Counted from the first letter of the stretch, positions 5,701 through 11,970 are shown. The stretch is 12,200 nt of DNA from Defluviitaleaceae bacterium (GCA_009782245.1 WRKK01000311.1:1-12200); one strand, 5' to 3'. The notes: a model not told the origin generated them from the letters alone. Translations and numbers: made by a program.

Positions 5701-7934
5701 ACAATAGCAATATCCCAATTTTGATGTCGGATAGGCACGGAAACGTGTTTTTGGCAATGTTTGAAAGCGAGCAACCGTGGCCAAACGGCAATTTTCGTCC
5801 TACAGTGTATAAATATGCAGTTGGCAGCTTTAACACCGCAACCAACACGCTAACAACGCCGCTAGAACGCCACGTTTTTTACGCCGCTGGCTTTCATTTG
5901 GGCGAATACACGTCCGCCAACATTAGCCCAGACGGCAAAATTTATCTGCTTGCGGTTGACAACGACCGTGAATGGGGAACTTGGGATGGCTACGTTCTGC
6001 TGACCGTCTTTGATACGGTGGCTGGCGAATGGACGGCAATGGCGAGATTGTGGACACATTGGCGGCACGGCTATTTTTACCTGAATTTTGTCCGCAACGC
6101 AAGCGGCACATACGATGTGGAACTTATCGGCAACCGCATAGAACGTGGCGACCGCATAGGTTATGACGTTGGCGACGGCTTTTTGTGGGTGTTTGACGGA
6201 TTTAGCTATTGGCGGATTACGCCAGAGTTTCCGACAACGCCTGGCGAAAATTCCAGTTTGCCGCCGCCTGGCTTTTTGGGGCAAATGCCCAATTATGTGA
6301 ACGTTGTGCGGCATACAGAGCTGATAATGTCCAATCCAGCCGATTATACTGGCGGAACTGTGCCGTATCTCTATTTTGCTGGCACTGGCGATGTTTTTTG
6401 GGACGATAACGGCGATATTCATATGTTTTACGTCCGCCGAGATAATACCACAAATCACGCAACGCAAATGTGGCATATGCTAATCCGTGGCGGCGAGCCT
6501 GTGTTTAACAGAATGATTTTTGACAGTCAGCGTACGCTTTTCATGGCGAAAACTTCGGACGGCAATTATTATTTAATGGAATCTCGTTGGGTAACTGATA
6601 CGCAAGCGACAATGCACAGGGCGGTCGGCACAAGCGATAGCGGCTGGATTTTTGAGCAAATAGGCATATTCGAGTTGCCTGTTCCTCTGCAAATATACGG
6701 CTTTTCGCAAGCCTACATTGCTGGTTTGGCTGGACATGGTGATATTATTCACGTGATGTACCCAGTACGCGGCCCTCTGTGGAATCAGCACGGCCCTGCC
6801 GATGAATGGACGCATTTTTGGCTAGACTTGAACCCCACAAATAATGGTGGGAATGGGAACGGCGGAAACGGTGGAGACGGCGGCAATGGCGGCAATGGCG
6901 ACAACGGTGGAAACGGCGGCAATGGCGGCAATGGCGGAAATGGTGGAAATGGCGGCAATGGCGGCAATGGCGGCAACGGCGAAAACGGTAATAACGGCGG
7001 CAATGGCGGAAATGGCGAAACTCAACCACCAACAACGCCGCAACCGCCAGCAATAACGCCACCGCCAACAATCCCACAACCAGCACCGCCAATCGTCCAA
7101 CCAAGCGAAACAGCCCCAACATGGCGACCACGAGCATCTACCAGAAGTTTACGAGAAAACGCAAACCGAGTAGCAACCACCGCACAGCCAGCGGACGTTA
7201 TCAGCACAACGGCAGAAATTTTGGGCGAGGAAAATTTGCAGGATATAAATATCCCAGGATTGTTGCTATTGGCGGAGATTTCGGTGTTTCTGAATGACGA
7301 ACTTGCGGAAACGGTGGACGGCACAACTTTAGCAAGTATCAACATAGCAAATTTAGGGTTGACAGCGGAGCAACTGGCTTTGTTGGTTGCCGTGCTAATT
7401 TTCACGGACGGCGACAATGTCCATTTTATCACAATAACAGGCACTTTGGACGGCGATTATTTCAGTTTTTACGTCAGCGAAAGTGGGCTGTATGGGCTTA
7501 TGTTAATGGAAATCCCGCAACAGCCAGCGGAAACAGCGCCAATCGAAGCAGTCCCACAACCGCAACAACCGCCAGCAACACAGCAAATTAGCTTTAACAT
7601 AGGTAGTAGCACATTCTACCACAACGGAACGCCCAATTATAGCGATGTTCAGCCGTTTATCGATACAGAAACAAACCGTGCAATGTTGCCATTGCGGCTA
7701 ATTGCCGAAACTTTAGGTGCGACTGTAGATTGGAACGCTGAAACTGCTACAGTTTACGTGGTTTTTGGCGGAATAACACTAACCTTGCAGGTTGACGAGC
7801 CGCTCCCAAATGAGATGGGTAGTGCGATTATTATTGACGGACGTACTTTTGTGCCTGTGCGGTATATTGCCGAAAATTTGGGGTTTATTGTGGATTGGCA
7901 AGCGGCAAGCGGCGAGGTTATTATTAGTCGGTAG
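2772..7934 (+). CDS. Large secreted multidomain protein with acidic repeats, InlB repeat, probable beta-propeller and C-terminal stalk domain
   Basis: This is a 1720-residue protein. I chose the TTG at 2772 because GAGGAG (2757-2762) lies 9 nt upstream and translation then opens with MKKRLLAAFIAVTMLLTV, a signal peptide with probable cleavage after TFA (residue 26). The longer frame from 2712 overlaps the upstream gene and has no ribosome binding site. Order of parts: acidic Glu/Gln/Ile repeats (36-175); a beta-rich region; an InlB/Flg_new-type repeat (349-415, with YGG, RPGYIFGGW and ending FHARW); unassigned beta-rich segments to about 870; a region (about 880-1354) with repeated WxxxxR and DGxxYLL blades, resembling BNR-type propellers; a Gly/Asn tract (1357-1416); a Pro-rich linker; a domain with SFYVSESGLYGLM; and two stalk units with MLPLRLIAETLGATVDW and FVPVRYIAENLGFIVDW. 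No LPxTG or transmembrane anchor is seen. It is probably cell-surface or secreted, and carbohydrate binding or lyase activity is possible but unproven. Confidence 0.88.
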   Translation: MKKRLLAAFIAVTMLLTVISVQPTFATEPINGVAVEEIEVDIEQEIGAETGTETEIEQENGAETDIEQEIDQENGAETETEQEIDQENGAETEIEQEIEQEIEQEIEQETDQENETETETEQEIDQENGAETETEQEIEQENGAETEIDQEIEQENGAEIEIEQEIDQETPPEPEWGQQALPRNLQGAVSANLWFVYRPEPPTTPINVDGTTVNAYTAFEPLTEVTATSFYAENPETPEEILRLTFDVFVPNERTPLHGWTDVVFWVGIHGNGSHTYGDALTFHPTYSPTITPIAAIVNGIPYTMVSLEIAFDNSTEIGFRLETWFATAHPVYIANVFLHYPTGEPNSVTWHTYGGTPTPTQIEVDNGGTIFEPAEMSRPGYIFGGWFANANLSGNATVFPVENVISDRTFHARWLPTAPPTPEEGWLDVYRVHLWQWGQSHFDGGGSPLDTIAMDGVQMQAFRYEGGIWNVTEWSQNGGANEAIAFMGENDTRAGTAYIGDDFQGATRVRYTMLLPQMVSIPPTNWAGQPITVDRPTLGLGVIQGGILGVNHTHFTASGSNADGWTWSGDTAVIVNGLPYRKLTFDGALPQQTSASVLIGAHSLAEFMVNNTGSPVFILNPQVFIEDEITVEPLEHGLYRFHGDSFPGTVIREPMSTENITVSLDAGGNVNPQNFAAYRIMDEWLTTGVPGGTWLQNPFQFVPNPADGAKNNIRGLTFTAFMPAYVHRNNLEGNNAPHIRFDYTVLPLTPSFALNTNAAGLLVSTWLIPQGVTPNQWTEVSAFASGVHNYTLGAIPEGPMPLENYSFNFDERVYIDGAAYIKIPFTIEFNRFVPLEKEELIFTVSIASTNFQTPVFLADISAIYADEPWGGDTMDMDWPSVIFMNGETDGISINDFNVISTEIGLSTTHRGAWGGHQSRMVVTDEGVFITYVYKLPGELLGTEDGYGSADRRSVVLVMQPADSPTGEWQILGRWSHNSNIPILMSDRHGNVFLAMFESEQPWPNGNFRPTVYKYAVGSFNTATNTLTTPLERHVFYAAGFHLGEYTSANISPDGKIYLLAVDNDREWGTWDGYVLLTVFDTVAGEWTAMARLWTHWRHGYFYLNFVRNASGTYDVELIGNRIERGDRIGYDVGDGFLWVFDGFSYWRITPEFPTTPGENSSLPPPGFLGQMPNYVNVVRHTELIMSNPADYTGGTVPYLYFAGTGDVFWDDNGDIHMFYVRRDNTTNHATQMWHMLIRGGEPVFNRMIFDSQRTLFMAKTSDGNYYLMESRWVTDTQATMHRAVGTSDSGWIFEQIGIFELPVPLQIYGFSQAYIAGLAGHGDIIHVMYPVRGPLWNQHGPADEWTHFWLDLNPTNNGGNGNGGNGGDGGNGGNGDNGGNGGNGGNGGNGGNGGNGGNGGNGENGNNGGNGGNGETQPPTTPQPPAITPPPTIPQPAPPIVQPSETAPTWRPRASTRSLRENANRVATTAQPADVISTTAEILGEENLQDINIPGLLLLAEISVFLNDELAETVDGTTLASINIANLGLTAEQLALLVAVLIFTDGDNVHFITITGTLDGDYFSFYVSESGLYGLMLMEIPQQPAETAPIEAVPQPQQPPATQQISFNIGSSTFYHNGTPNYSDVQPFIDTETNRAMLPLRLIAETLGATVDWNAETATVYVVFGGITLTLQVDEPLPNEMGSAIIIDGRTFVPVRYIAENLGFIVDWQAASGEVIISR
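2878..3294 (+). repeat. Acidic Glu/Gln/Ile tandem repeat tract
   Basis: About 140 codons are built from variants of EQEI, DQENGAETE and EQE(I/T), arising from 12-nt GAAATCGAACAA-like units and a longer ENGAETE unit. The tract follows the signal peptide directly and gives the mature protein a highly negative N-terminal extension. On the opposite strand it creates long spurious open frames. Confidence 0.9.
6840..7019 (+). repeat. Gly/Asn-rich 9-nt tandem repeat tract
   Basis: About 60 codons of (N-G-G)n, with occasional D or E, come from 9-nt AATGGCGGC-like units. They separate the propeller-like region from the Pro-rich linker and stalk domains. This is likely a flexible spacer whose length can change in frame. 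Confidence 0.9.
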
Positions 7935-7959
7935 ATTTGTTGATTAGATAGGAAAACAG

Positions 7960-8002
7960 AAAAAAGCGTGAAATGGGGGATTTTCCCTGTTTCACGTTTT
8001 TT
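7960..8002. terminator. Bidirectional rho-independent terminator
   Basis: CGTGAAA (7967-7973) pairs with TTTCACG (7990-7996), with an inner GGG/CCC stem. Six T follow on the plus strand (7997-8002) and six A precede it (7960-7965). It can therefore end both the plus-strand surface protein operon and the converging minus-strand cassette. Confidence 0.85.
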
Positions 8003-8056
8003 GGTTGAATTGTTGACTATTTTCCGAAAAATTACTCATTTTGACTAACTTTCAAA

Positions 8057-8542
8057 TCATTCCGCCATATCAACATTATAAACTTTCTGATTATCCGCCA
8101 ATTTTTTAGGATTTTTCGGACTGGCTATCGGTATCAGCGTAAACTCCCATTTTTCGTAATTAAACTTAAAATTAAAATATTGCAAAATATCTATGCCGAG
8201 CAAATTGGGGTAATTTTCATCTGCTGTCGGCAAGATATGCAGCGGCCAGTTGGTAAAATCTCTGCCCAAAATGTTTATTGTTGGCAAAATTATGTAGTAA
8301 GCGGGCTTTCTTTTAACACCTGCGGATTGTAGCGTTAAATCCGTGCTTTTGACTGTGTTGCTGGCTATCCAGTTGTTGCTATAGCCTAATTTGTTTAGCG
8401 TGGCTTTGTCTATTGTGGTAACGTCCGCACCTGTGTCCAGTTTGAAGTCTATTGACTCTAAAATTACTTTATTTAGTGGTTTCAAAAACAATTCAACGAT
8501 AGCACGCCCTTCAGGAGATAGGGAAACTGGTTGATTAGACAA
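8057..8542 (-). CDS. Retropepsin-like (clan AA) aspartic protease
   Basis: This is a 161-residue protein with FKLDTGADVTTI, where the catalytic Asp is residue 36. It has a C-terminal NLLGIDILQYFNFKFN block, the usual second element of single-domain, dimer-forming retropepsins. It starts at TTG (8542-8540), with AGGAGG (8556-8551) 8 nt upstream. It overlaps the stop codon of the small-protein gene by 8 nt, so it is likely translationally coupled. No signal peptide is present, which suggests the cytoplasm. It is similar in layout to the plus-strand protease at 525, but outside the DTG and GxD blocks the two differ greatly, so they are not a recent duplicate pair. Substrate unknown. Confidence 0.87.
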   Translation of the reverse strand: MSNQPVSLSPEGRAIVELFLKPLNKVILESIDFKLDTGADVTTIDKATLNKLGYSNNWIASNTVKSTDLTLQSAGVKRKPAYYIILPTINILGRDFTNWPLHILPTADENYPNLLGIDILQYFNFKFNYEKWEFTLIPIASPKNPKKLADNQKVYNVDMAE

Positions 8543-8804
8543 TATAAACCCCTCCTAAGTGCAAAACATTGGGGTCGCCTACTCCATGCCCCTCTGAAAA
8601 ATAAAGACTGTTTCCATTTTCGTCCTCGTATGGCGATGCGTAAAGTTCTTCTTTGGTATCTGCCGTGTACATTACTATAATCTTTGATGAGGGTGGGTGT
8701 TGCACATTCCTCTCAACCTCTAAGTAACTGAAATACAATTTTTCGTACTGCTCCTTTGCCGTGCCTTTGGTCAGCACCTCGTTATTATTCGTCTTTTTAA
8801 TCAT
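8535..8804 (-). CDS. Small hypothetical protein coupled to the minus-strand retropepsin
   Basis: This is an 89-residue soluble protein with an ATG at 8804 preceded by AGGAGG. It is a close paralogue of the next gene upstream (8900-9196), sharing MIKKTNNNEVLT, YEKLYFSY, HPPSSKI, YTADT and GDPNVLHLGGVYI. The codons for its terminal Leu-Gly-Gly (TTA GGA GGG) also form the ribosome binding site of the protease, and its stop overlaps the protease start. I do not recognise the family. It occupies the same position as the YPGKWV-type proteins in the left cassette but does not align convincingly with them by eye. A substrate, inhibitor or adaptor role for the protease is inference from the coupling. 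Confidence 0.83.
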   Translation of the reverse strand: MIKKTNNNEVLTKGTAKEQYEKLYFSYLEVERNVQHPPSSKIIVMYTADTKEELYASPYEDENGNSLYFSEGHGVGDPNVLHLGGVYIV

Positions 8805-8822
8805 AATATCCTCCTAATTTTC

Positions 8823-8833
8823 GCCTTTTCGGC
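8823..8833 (-). promoter_or_regulatory. Small leader hairpin before the ribosome binding site
   Basis: GCCGAAAAGGC can fold with a 3-bp stem just upstream of AGGAGG. The duplicate leader carries GCCGAAACGGC (9225-9215), with a 4-bp stem. The structure is conserved between copies but very short, so a regulatory role is uncertain. Confidence 0.3.
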
Positions 8834-8853
8834 TTTGGTTGCTTGCTAACTTC

Positions 8854-8882
8854 ATTATAACACAACCGCCGCAATTTTTCAA
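8854..8882 (-). promoter_or_regulatory. Promoter of the protease-proximal small gene
   Basis: Read on the minus strand, TTGAAA (8882-8877), a 17-nt spacer and a perfect TATAAT (8859-8854) predict a start near 8847 and a leader of about 43 nt. The same promoter recurs in the upstream duplicate with identical spacing. Confidence 0.8.
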
Positions 8883-8899
8883 AAAAATTTCCTAAAAAA

Positions 8900-9196
8900 T
8901 TAAGCTGAAAAATCCTCGCCGTCTGGTTGAGCAATATAAACTCCGCCCAAGTGCAAAACATTGGGGTCGCCTGCTCCATATCCCTCTGAAATTGAAAGAA
9001 AGTTGTCGTTTTCGTCCCTGTCTGGCGATGCGTAAATTTCTTTTTCAGTATCTGCCGTGTACACTACTGTAATTTTCGATGAGGGTGGGTGGTACACATT
9101 CCGCTCAATTTCAAAATAACTGAAATACAGCTTTTCATACTTCATTTGTGCCTCTAAATGGGTCAGTACCTCGTTATTATTTGTCTTTTTAATCAT
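8900..9196 (-). CDS. Small hypothetical protein, upstream tandem copy (right cassette)
   Basis: This is a 98-residue protein with AGGAGG and an ATG at 9196. It matches its downstream paralogue along its length without gaps as far as LGGVYI, then continues for ten residues (AQPDGEDFSA). In the extension the DNA still resembles the start of the protease gene: TTG CTC AAC CAG here against TTG TCT AAT CAA CCAG in the functional copy. Loss of a few bases removed the small protein's stop. The Leu-Gly-Gly codons are TTG GGC GGA here, so the embedded ribosome binding site is lost while the peptide is kept. It looks like a functional small protein uncoupled from any protease. Function unknown. Confidence 0.8.
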   Translation of the reverse strand: MIKKTNNNEVLTHLEAQMKYEKLYFSYFEIERNVYHPPSSKITVVYTADTEKEIYASPDRDENDNFLSISEGYGAGDPNVLHLGGVYIAQPDGEDFSA

Positions 9197-9245
9197 AATA
9201 TCCTCCTAGTTTTCGCCGTTTCGGCTTTGGCTACTTGCTAATTTT

Positions 9246-9274
9246 ATTATAACACCGCCGCCGCAATATTTCAA
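9246..9274 (-). promoter_or_regulatory. Promoter of the upstream small gene
   Basis: On the minus strand, TTGAAA (9274-9269), a 17-nt spacer and TATAAT (9251-9246) form the duplicated counterpart of the promoter at 8882-8854. It diverges from the ROK promoter 59 bp away. Confidence 0.8.
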
Positions 9275-9313
9275 AAAATTTCCGCCATGCAAAAATCATA
9301 ATAATTTTTACAA

Positions 9314-9334
9314 AATATATTTGCAAAATATATT
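9314..9334. promoter_or_regulatory. Inverted repeat at the ROK promoter, possible operator
   Basis: AATATATTT (9314-9322) and AAATATATT (9326-9334) are perfect arms around GCA. They abut and slightly enter the -35 box, a position suited to autorepression by the ROK protein. The site shares ATATTGACAAA (9330-9340) with the palindrome upstream of the serine hydrolase (1078-1088). Low sequence complexity tempers confidence. Confidence 0.5.
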
Positions 9335-9361
9335 GACAAATCCGCCGCCCCATGCTATAAT
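9333..9361 (+). promoter_or_regulatory. Consensus promoter of the ROK/GH105 operon
   Basis: TTGACA (9333-9338), a 17-nt spacer and TATAAT (9356-9361) are a full consensus sigma-A-type promoter. It predicts a start near 9368. Confidence 0.88.
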
Positions 9362-9410
9362 ATCCTAAATCAGCAAATTTCAGTAGATTTTAATAGATAG
9401 GGATACCAAA

Positions 9411-10661
9411 ATGGCAAAAGTTAATGTAAAATCAATACGTGGCTTTAACAAGCTGACAGTAATCGAATGTATAATAAAAAATGGTCCTCTAACTTGCGAG
9501 GAGATAGTAAAAAGCACGCAACTAAGCCGCCCAACCGTGGTTGACATTCTAAAAGAAGTGCAAAACAACAACATAATCAAAAAAATGGGACGTGGCGAAT
9601 ATTCTGGTGGGCGGCTGCCTGTTTTGTACGCAATAGAGCCTATGTGGCGGTTTGTGCTTGCCGTGGATTTTGAGTATCCTAGAGTAAAAGTGGCAATCGT
9701 AAATTTTGCAAGCGAAATTGTCGCCGAAAAAACCTTTCATTACGCCACAGCAAGCAACTCGGTCTCACCGAATGGACAGGAACGGGCAGGGAATATGCTA
9801 AAGCAACTGCTGGCAACAACCGACCAACTAATCGCCGAATTTCCCCACCCAAAAGCCCATATTATCGGCATTTGCGTAACGCTCTCAGGCATGATAGATT
9901 CCCAAAAAGGCGTGTCCGTCAAAATTGAACGCATTGCCGATTGGGTAAACGTCCCAATAAAGCGGATTTTTGAGGAAAGATACAACATAGAAACCGTTAT
10001 CGGAAACGATGTGCATATAATGGCACAATATCAACGCAAGCTATACAGCGACTTGCCAGCAACGTTCATATATATCGGTATTCGCTACGGCATAGGAATG
10101 GCAGTTGTGAGGCCTGCCCGCTGGGCCCGCCTGCCAGACGGGCAGGCAAGCGGGGAAAACGGCTTTGACAGCGGCACGAACGGCAATGCAGGATTTATTG
10201 GGCATACAACAATCGCAATGGACGGTCCAAAATGTATTTGCGGCAAAAATGGCTGTTTAGAAGCGTTTGCGAGTGAGTGGGCTTTACTGGAAAAATCTCA
10301 ACTTTTTCATAATTGGAATTTTACCCCCCCCTCCGTGTACGATGAACTGTTAGTGCTCGCCAACGAAAACGACCAAAACGCCCACAATCTGCTACATGAC
10401 GCATTTCGTGCGTTGGCGATTGGCGTGGCAAATGCCGTCAAAATAATCGACGTTCAAACCATAGTAATTGACGGCTTTTTGCAAGAAAAATTTCAACGCT
10501 ACATCACAATTTTCGAGCAAACGCTGCACGACCACCTTTACAGCGAACTGCACAACAATCTACAAATAATTTGGCGTTCCAAAGACCCAGACATGACAGT
10601 AAAAGCGTGTGGCAGCTATGTTTTTGACAGCCACATAAAATTTTTGGCGAATGTGGATTAA
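9411..10661 (+). CDS. ROK-family (NagC/XylR-type) transcriptional regulator
   Basis: This is a 416-residue protein. An N-terminal winged helix-turn-helix (about 14-70, with GPLTCEEIVKSTQLSRPTVV and a GRLPVLY wing) precedes a ROK sugar-binding/kinase-like domain: AVDFEYPRVKVAIVNF, GICVTLSGMID, GND (198-200) and the zinc motif GHTTIAMDGPKCICGKNGCL (His265, Cys275, Cys277, Cys282). Such proteins are usually repressors released by a sugar or sugar phosphate. The position usually held by Glu in the GEIGH motif is Phe262 (GFIGH), so the ligand contact may differ. Residues 234-256 include an extra RPARWARLPDGQASG stretch encoded by a GC-rich palindrome and absent from the usual family layout. The ATG is preceded by only a weak AGGG. 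GH105 follows after 29 nt, so it probably controls that gene. Confidence 0.92.
   Translation: MAKVNVKSIRGFNKLTVIECIIKNGPLTCEEIVKSTQLSRPTVVDILKEVQNNNIIKKMGRGEYSGGRLPVLYAIEPMWRFVLAVDFEYPRVKVAIVNFASEIVAEKTFHYATASNSVSPNGQERAGNMLKQLLATTDQLIAEFPHPKAHIIGICVTLSGMIDSQKGVSVKIERIADWVNVPIKRIFEERYNIETVIGNDVHIMAQYQRKLYSDLPATFIYIGIRYGIGMAVVRPARWARLPDGQASGENGFDSGTNGNAGFIGHTTIAMDGPKCICGKNGCLEAFASEWALLEKSQLFHNWNFTPPSVYDELLVLANENDQNAHNLLHDAFRALAIGVANAVKIIDVQTIVIDGFLQEKFQRYITIFEQTLHDHLYSELHNNLQIIWRSKDPDMTVKACGSYVFDSHIKFLANVD
10112..10155 (+). repeat. GC-rich palindromic element in frame within the ROK gene
   Basis: Perfect 9-bp arms GCCTGCCCG (10112-10120) and CGGGCAGGC (10139-10147) enclose a second, alternative hairpin, GCCTGCC (10129-10135) with GGCAGGC (10141-10147). 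The stretch is far richer in G+C than the gene around it and encodes the atypical RPARWARLPDGQASG peptide. It looks like a small palindromic repeat inserted without shifting the frame. Confidence 0.7.
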
Positions 10662-10690
10662 ATCCGCAATCTTTTACAGGAGGATTTTTT

Positions 10691-11779
10691 ATGGAATATT
10701 TAGCACCGATAGATTACGCAAAACAGGCTTGCGACATGATGATACGCAAGTTTAAGGCGGAGGATTTGCCCCCTGTTGGCGTTTTTCACTATCATCAGGG
10801 AGTTTTTCTTTCGGGAATGTACCAAACATTTTTATTGTGCAACGAGGAAAAATATATGCAATACATAAAAGCCTGGTTTGACAGCGTTTTGGACGAGGAC
10901 GGCACTCGCAAAAAATTTTTGCCGCACACAATGGACGATATGCAGCCAGGAATCTTGCTATATCCGCTGTTGGACTACACAGGCGACGAAAAATACAAAA
11001 AAGCGGTTGACAAAATAATCGCCGAATTTGAGGATTATCCGAGGACGGCGGAGGGCGGACTATGGCACAAAATGCCGCACCCACACCAAATGTGGCTAGA
11101 CGGCTTGTATATGGGCGGCCCACTTTGTGCAGAATACGGCAAACGCTACAACAAGCCAGAGTTGCTCCAGTTGGTGGTAGAGCAAGCCCTGCTAATGCAA
11201 GCCAAAACAAGAGACGAAAAAACAGGACTTTTGTATCATGCGTACGACAGCCTAAAAAAAGAGTCTTGGGCGAATCCCGAAACGGGCAAATCGGCGGAAT
11301 TTTGGGGGCGGTCGATTGGCTGGGTGCCAGTCGCCCTTTTGGACGACCTAGATTTTATGGACGAAAAAACGCCAGGCTTTCAAGATTTATGCGATATGGC
11401 AACGAATTTATTAAAAGCTGTGTGCAAATATCAATCAGAGAGCGGCTTGTGGTATCAAGTAATAGACAAAGTGGGCGTGCCAGGCAACTGGGCGGAGACA
11501 TCTTGCGGTTGCTTGTTTGTGGCGGCGTTGTGCAAAGCGGTGCGAAAAGGGCTTTTGTCTGCAAGCTACTTAGAAAACGCCAAAAAAGGCTTTTACGCCA
11601 CAATCGACACTTTAACGTGGAAAACTAACGATATTCAAATAGGCAACGTCTGCATTGGCACAGGTGTTGGCGATTATCAGCATTATTGCGATAGACCAAC
11701 TTCGGTTAATGATTTGCATGGGGTTGGGGCGTTTTTGCTGATGTGTGCCGAGATGGAGCGGTGTTTGCGAAACGGCTGA
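10691..11779 (+). CDS. GH105 unsaturated rhamnogalacturonyl hydrolase (YteR/YesR-like)
   Basis: This is a 362-residue protein, close to the family's usual length. AGGAGG (10678-10683) lies 7 nt before the ATG. GH105 enzymes are (alpha/alpha)6 barrels that hydrolyse the unsaturated 4,5-uronic acid from oligosaccharides made by pectin or rhamnogalacturonan lyases, by hydrating its double bond. The hallmark MWLDGLYMG carries Asp137, which corresponds to the catalytic Asp of B. subtilis YteR. LYHAYD (His183), FWGRSIGW (204-211) and NWAETSCG (266-273) fit substrate-binding segments. There is no signal peptide, so it acts on imported oligosaccharides in the cytoplasm. It is co-transcribed with the ROK regulator. 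A related delta-4,5-uronyl specificity cannot be excluded from sequence alone. Confidence 0.93.
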   Translation: MEYLAPIDYAKQACDMMIRKFKAEDLPPVGVFHYHQGVFLSGMYQTFLLCNEEKYMQYIKAWFDSVLDEDGTRKKFLPHTMDDMQPGILLYPLLDYTGDEKYKKAVDKIIAEFEDYPRTAEGGLWHKMPHPHQMWLDGLYMGGPLCAEYGKRYNKPELLQLVVEQALLMQAKTRDEKTGLLYHAYDSLKKESWANPETGKSAEFWGRSIGWVPVALLDDLDFMDEKTPGFQDLCDMATNLLKAVCKYQSESGLWYQVIDKVGVPGNWAETSCGCLFVAALCKAVRKGLLSASYLENAKKGFYATIDTLTWKTNDIQIGNVCIGTGVGDYQHYCDRPTSVNDLHGVGAFLLMCAEMERCLRNG

Positions 11780-11887
11780 CAGGCGGACGTTGTTCTTGCT
11801 GACTTTTTAGCCTAAATAAAATTTTGTTAAGTTATTGACATTATTGTTCATATGTGTTACCATCTCTTTGCAATAATTTTTTTCTTC

Positions 11888-11918
11888 ACATGGGCGGGAT
11901 CTCCACCGCCCATGTTTT
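11888..11918 (+). terminator. Strong hairpin, possible terminator of the ROK/GH105 operon
   Basis: ACATGGGCGG (11888-11897) pairs perfectly with CCGCCCATGT (11906-11915) around an 8-nt loop. Only a short T run (11915-11918) follows, so termination may be weak. It lies about 109 nt after the GH105 stop. Confidence 0.6.
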
Positions 11919-11933
11919 ATTGGCGCGTTTATA

Positions 11934-11970
11934 TGATTGGTAGCTATAGCAATCCAATAGCTACCAATCA
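11934..11970. repeat. Perfect 14-bp inverted repeat
   Basis: TGATTGGTAGCTAT (11934-11947) and ATAGCTACCAATCA (11957-11970) are perfect arms with a 9-nt loop. There is no T run after it, so it is not a typical terminator. An operator, an RNA hairpin or the trace of a small palindromic element are possible. Confidence 0.75.

Larger units (their letters stand above)
8531..9274 (-). repeat. Tandem duplication of promoter, leader and small gene (right cassette)
   Basis: Two direct copies are offset by 392 nt. Each contains TTGAAA-17-TATAAT, the leader with the GCCGAAA hairpin, AGGAGG, the small-protein gene and the first bases of the protease gene (to TCAACCAG). Similarity stops inside the protease start, so the duplicated unit ended there and the upstream copy carries only a remnant of the protease. 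Many third-position differences show the event is old. Confidence 0.85.

Noticed and set aside
6745..7137. Antisense open frames rich in His/Arg or Pro
   Set aside because: They arise from the 9-nt Gly/Asn repeat in other frames and have no independent support.
8797..8979. Minus-strand frame of about 60 residues between the two small genes
   Set aside because: It is the relic protease start reading through the duplicated promoter and leader, and shows no protease motif.
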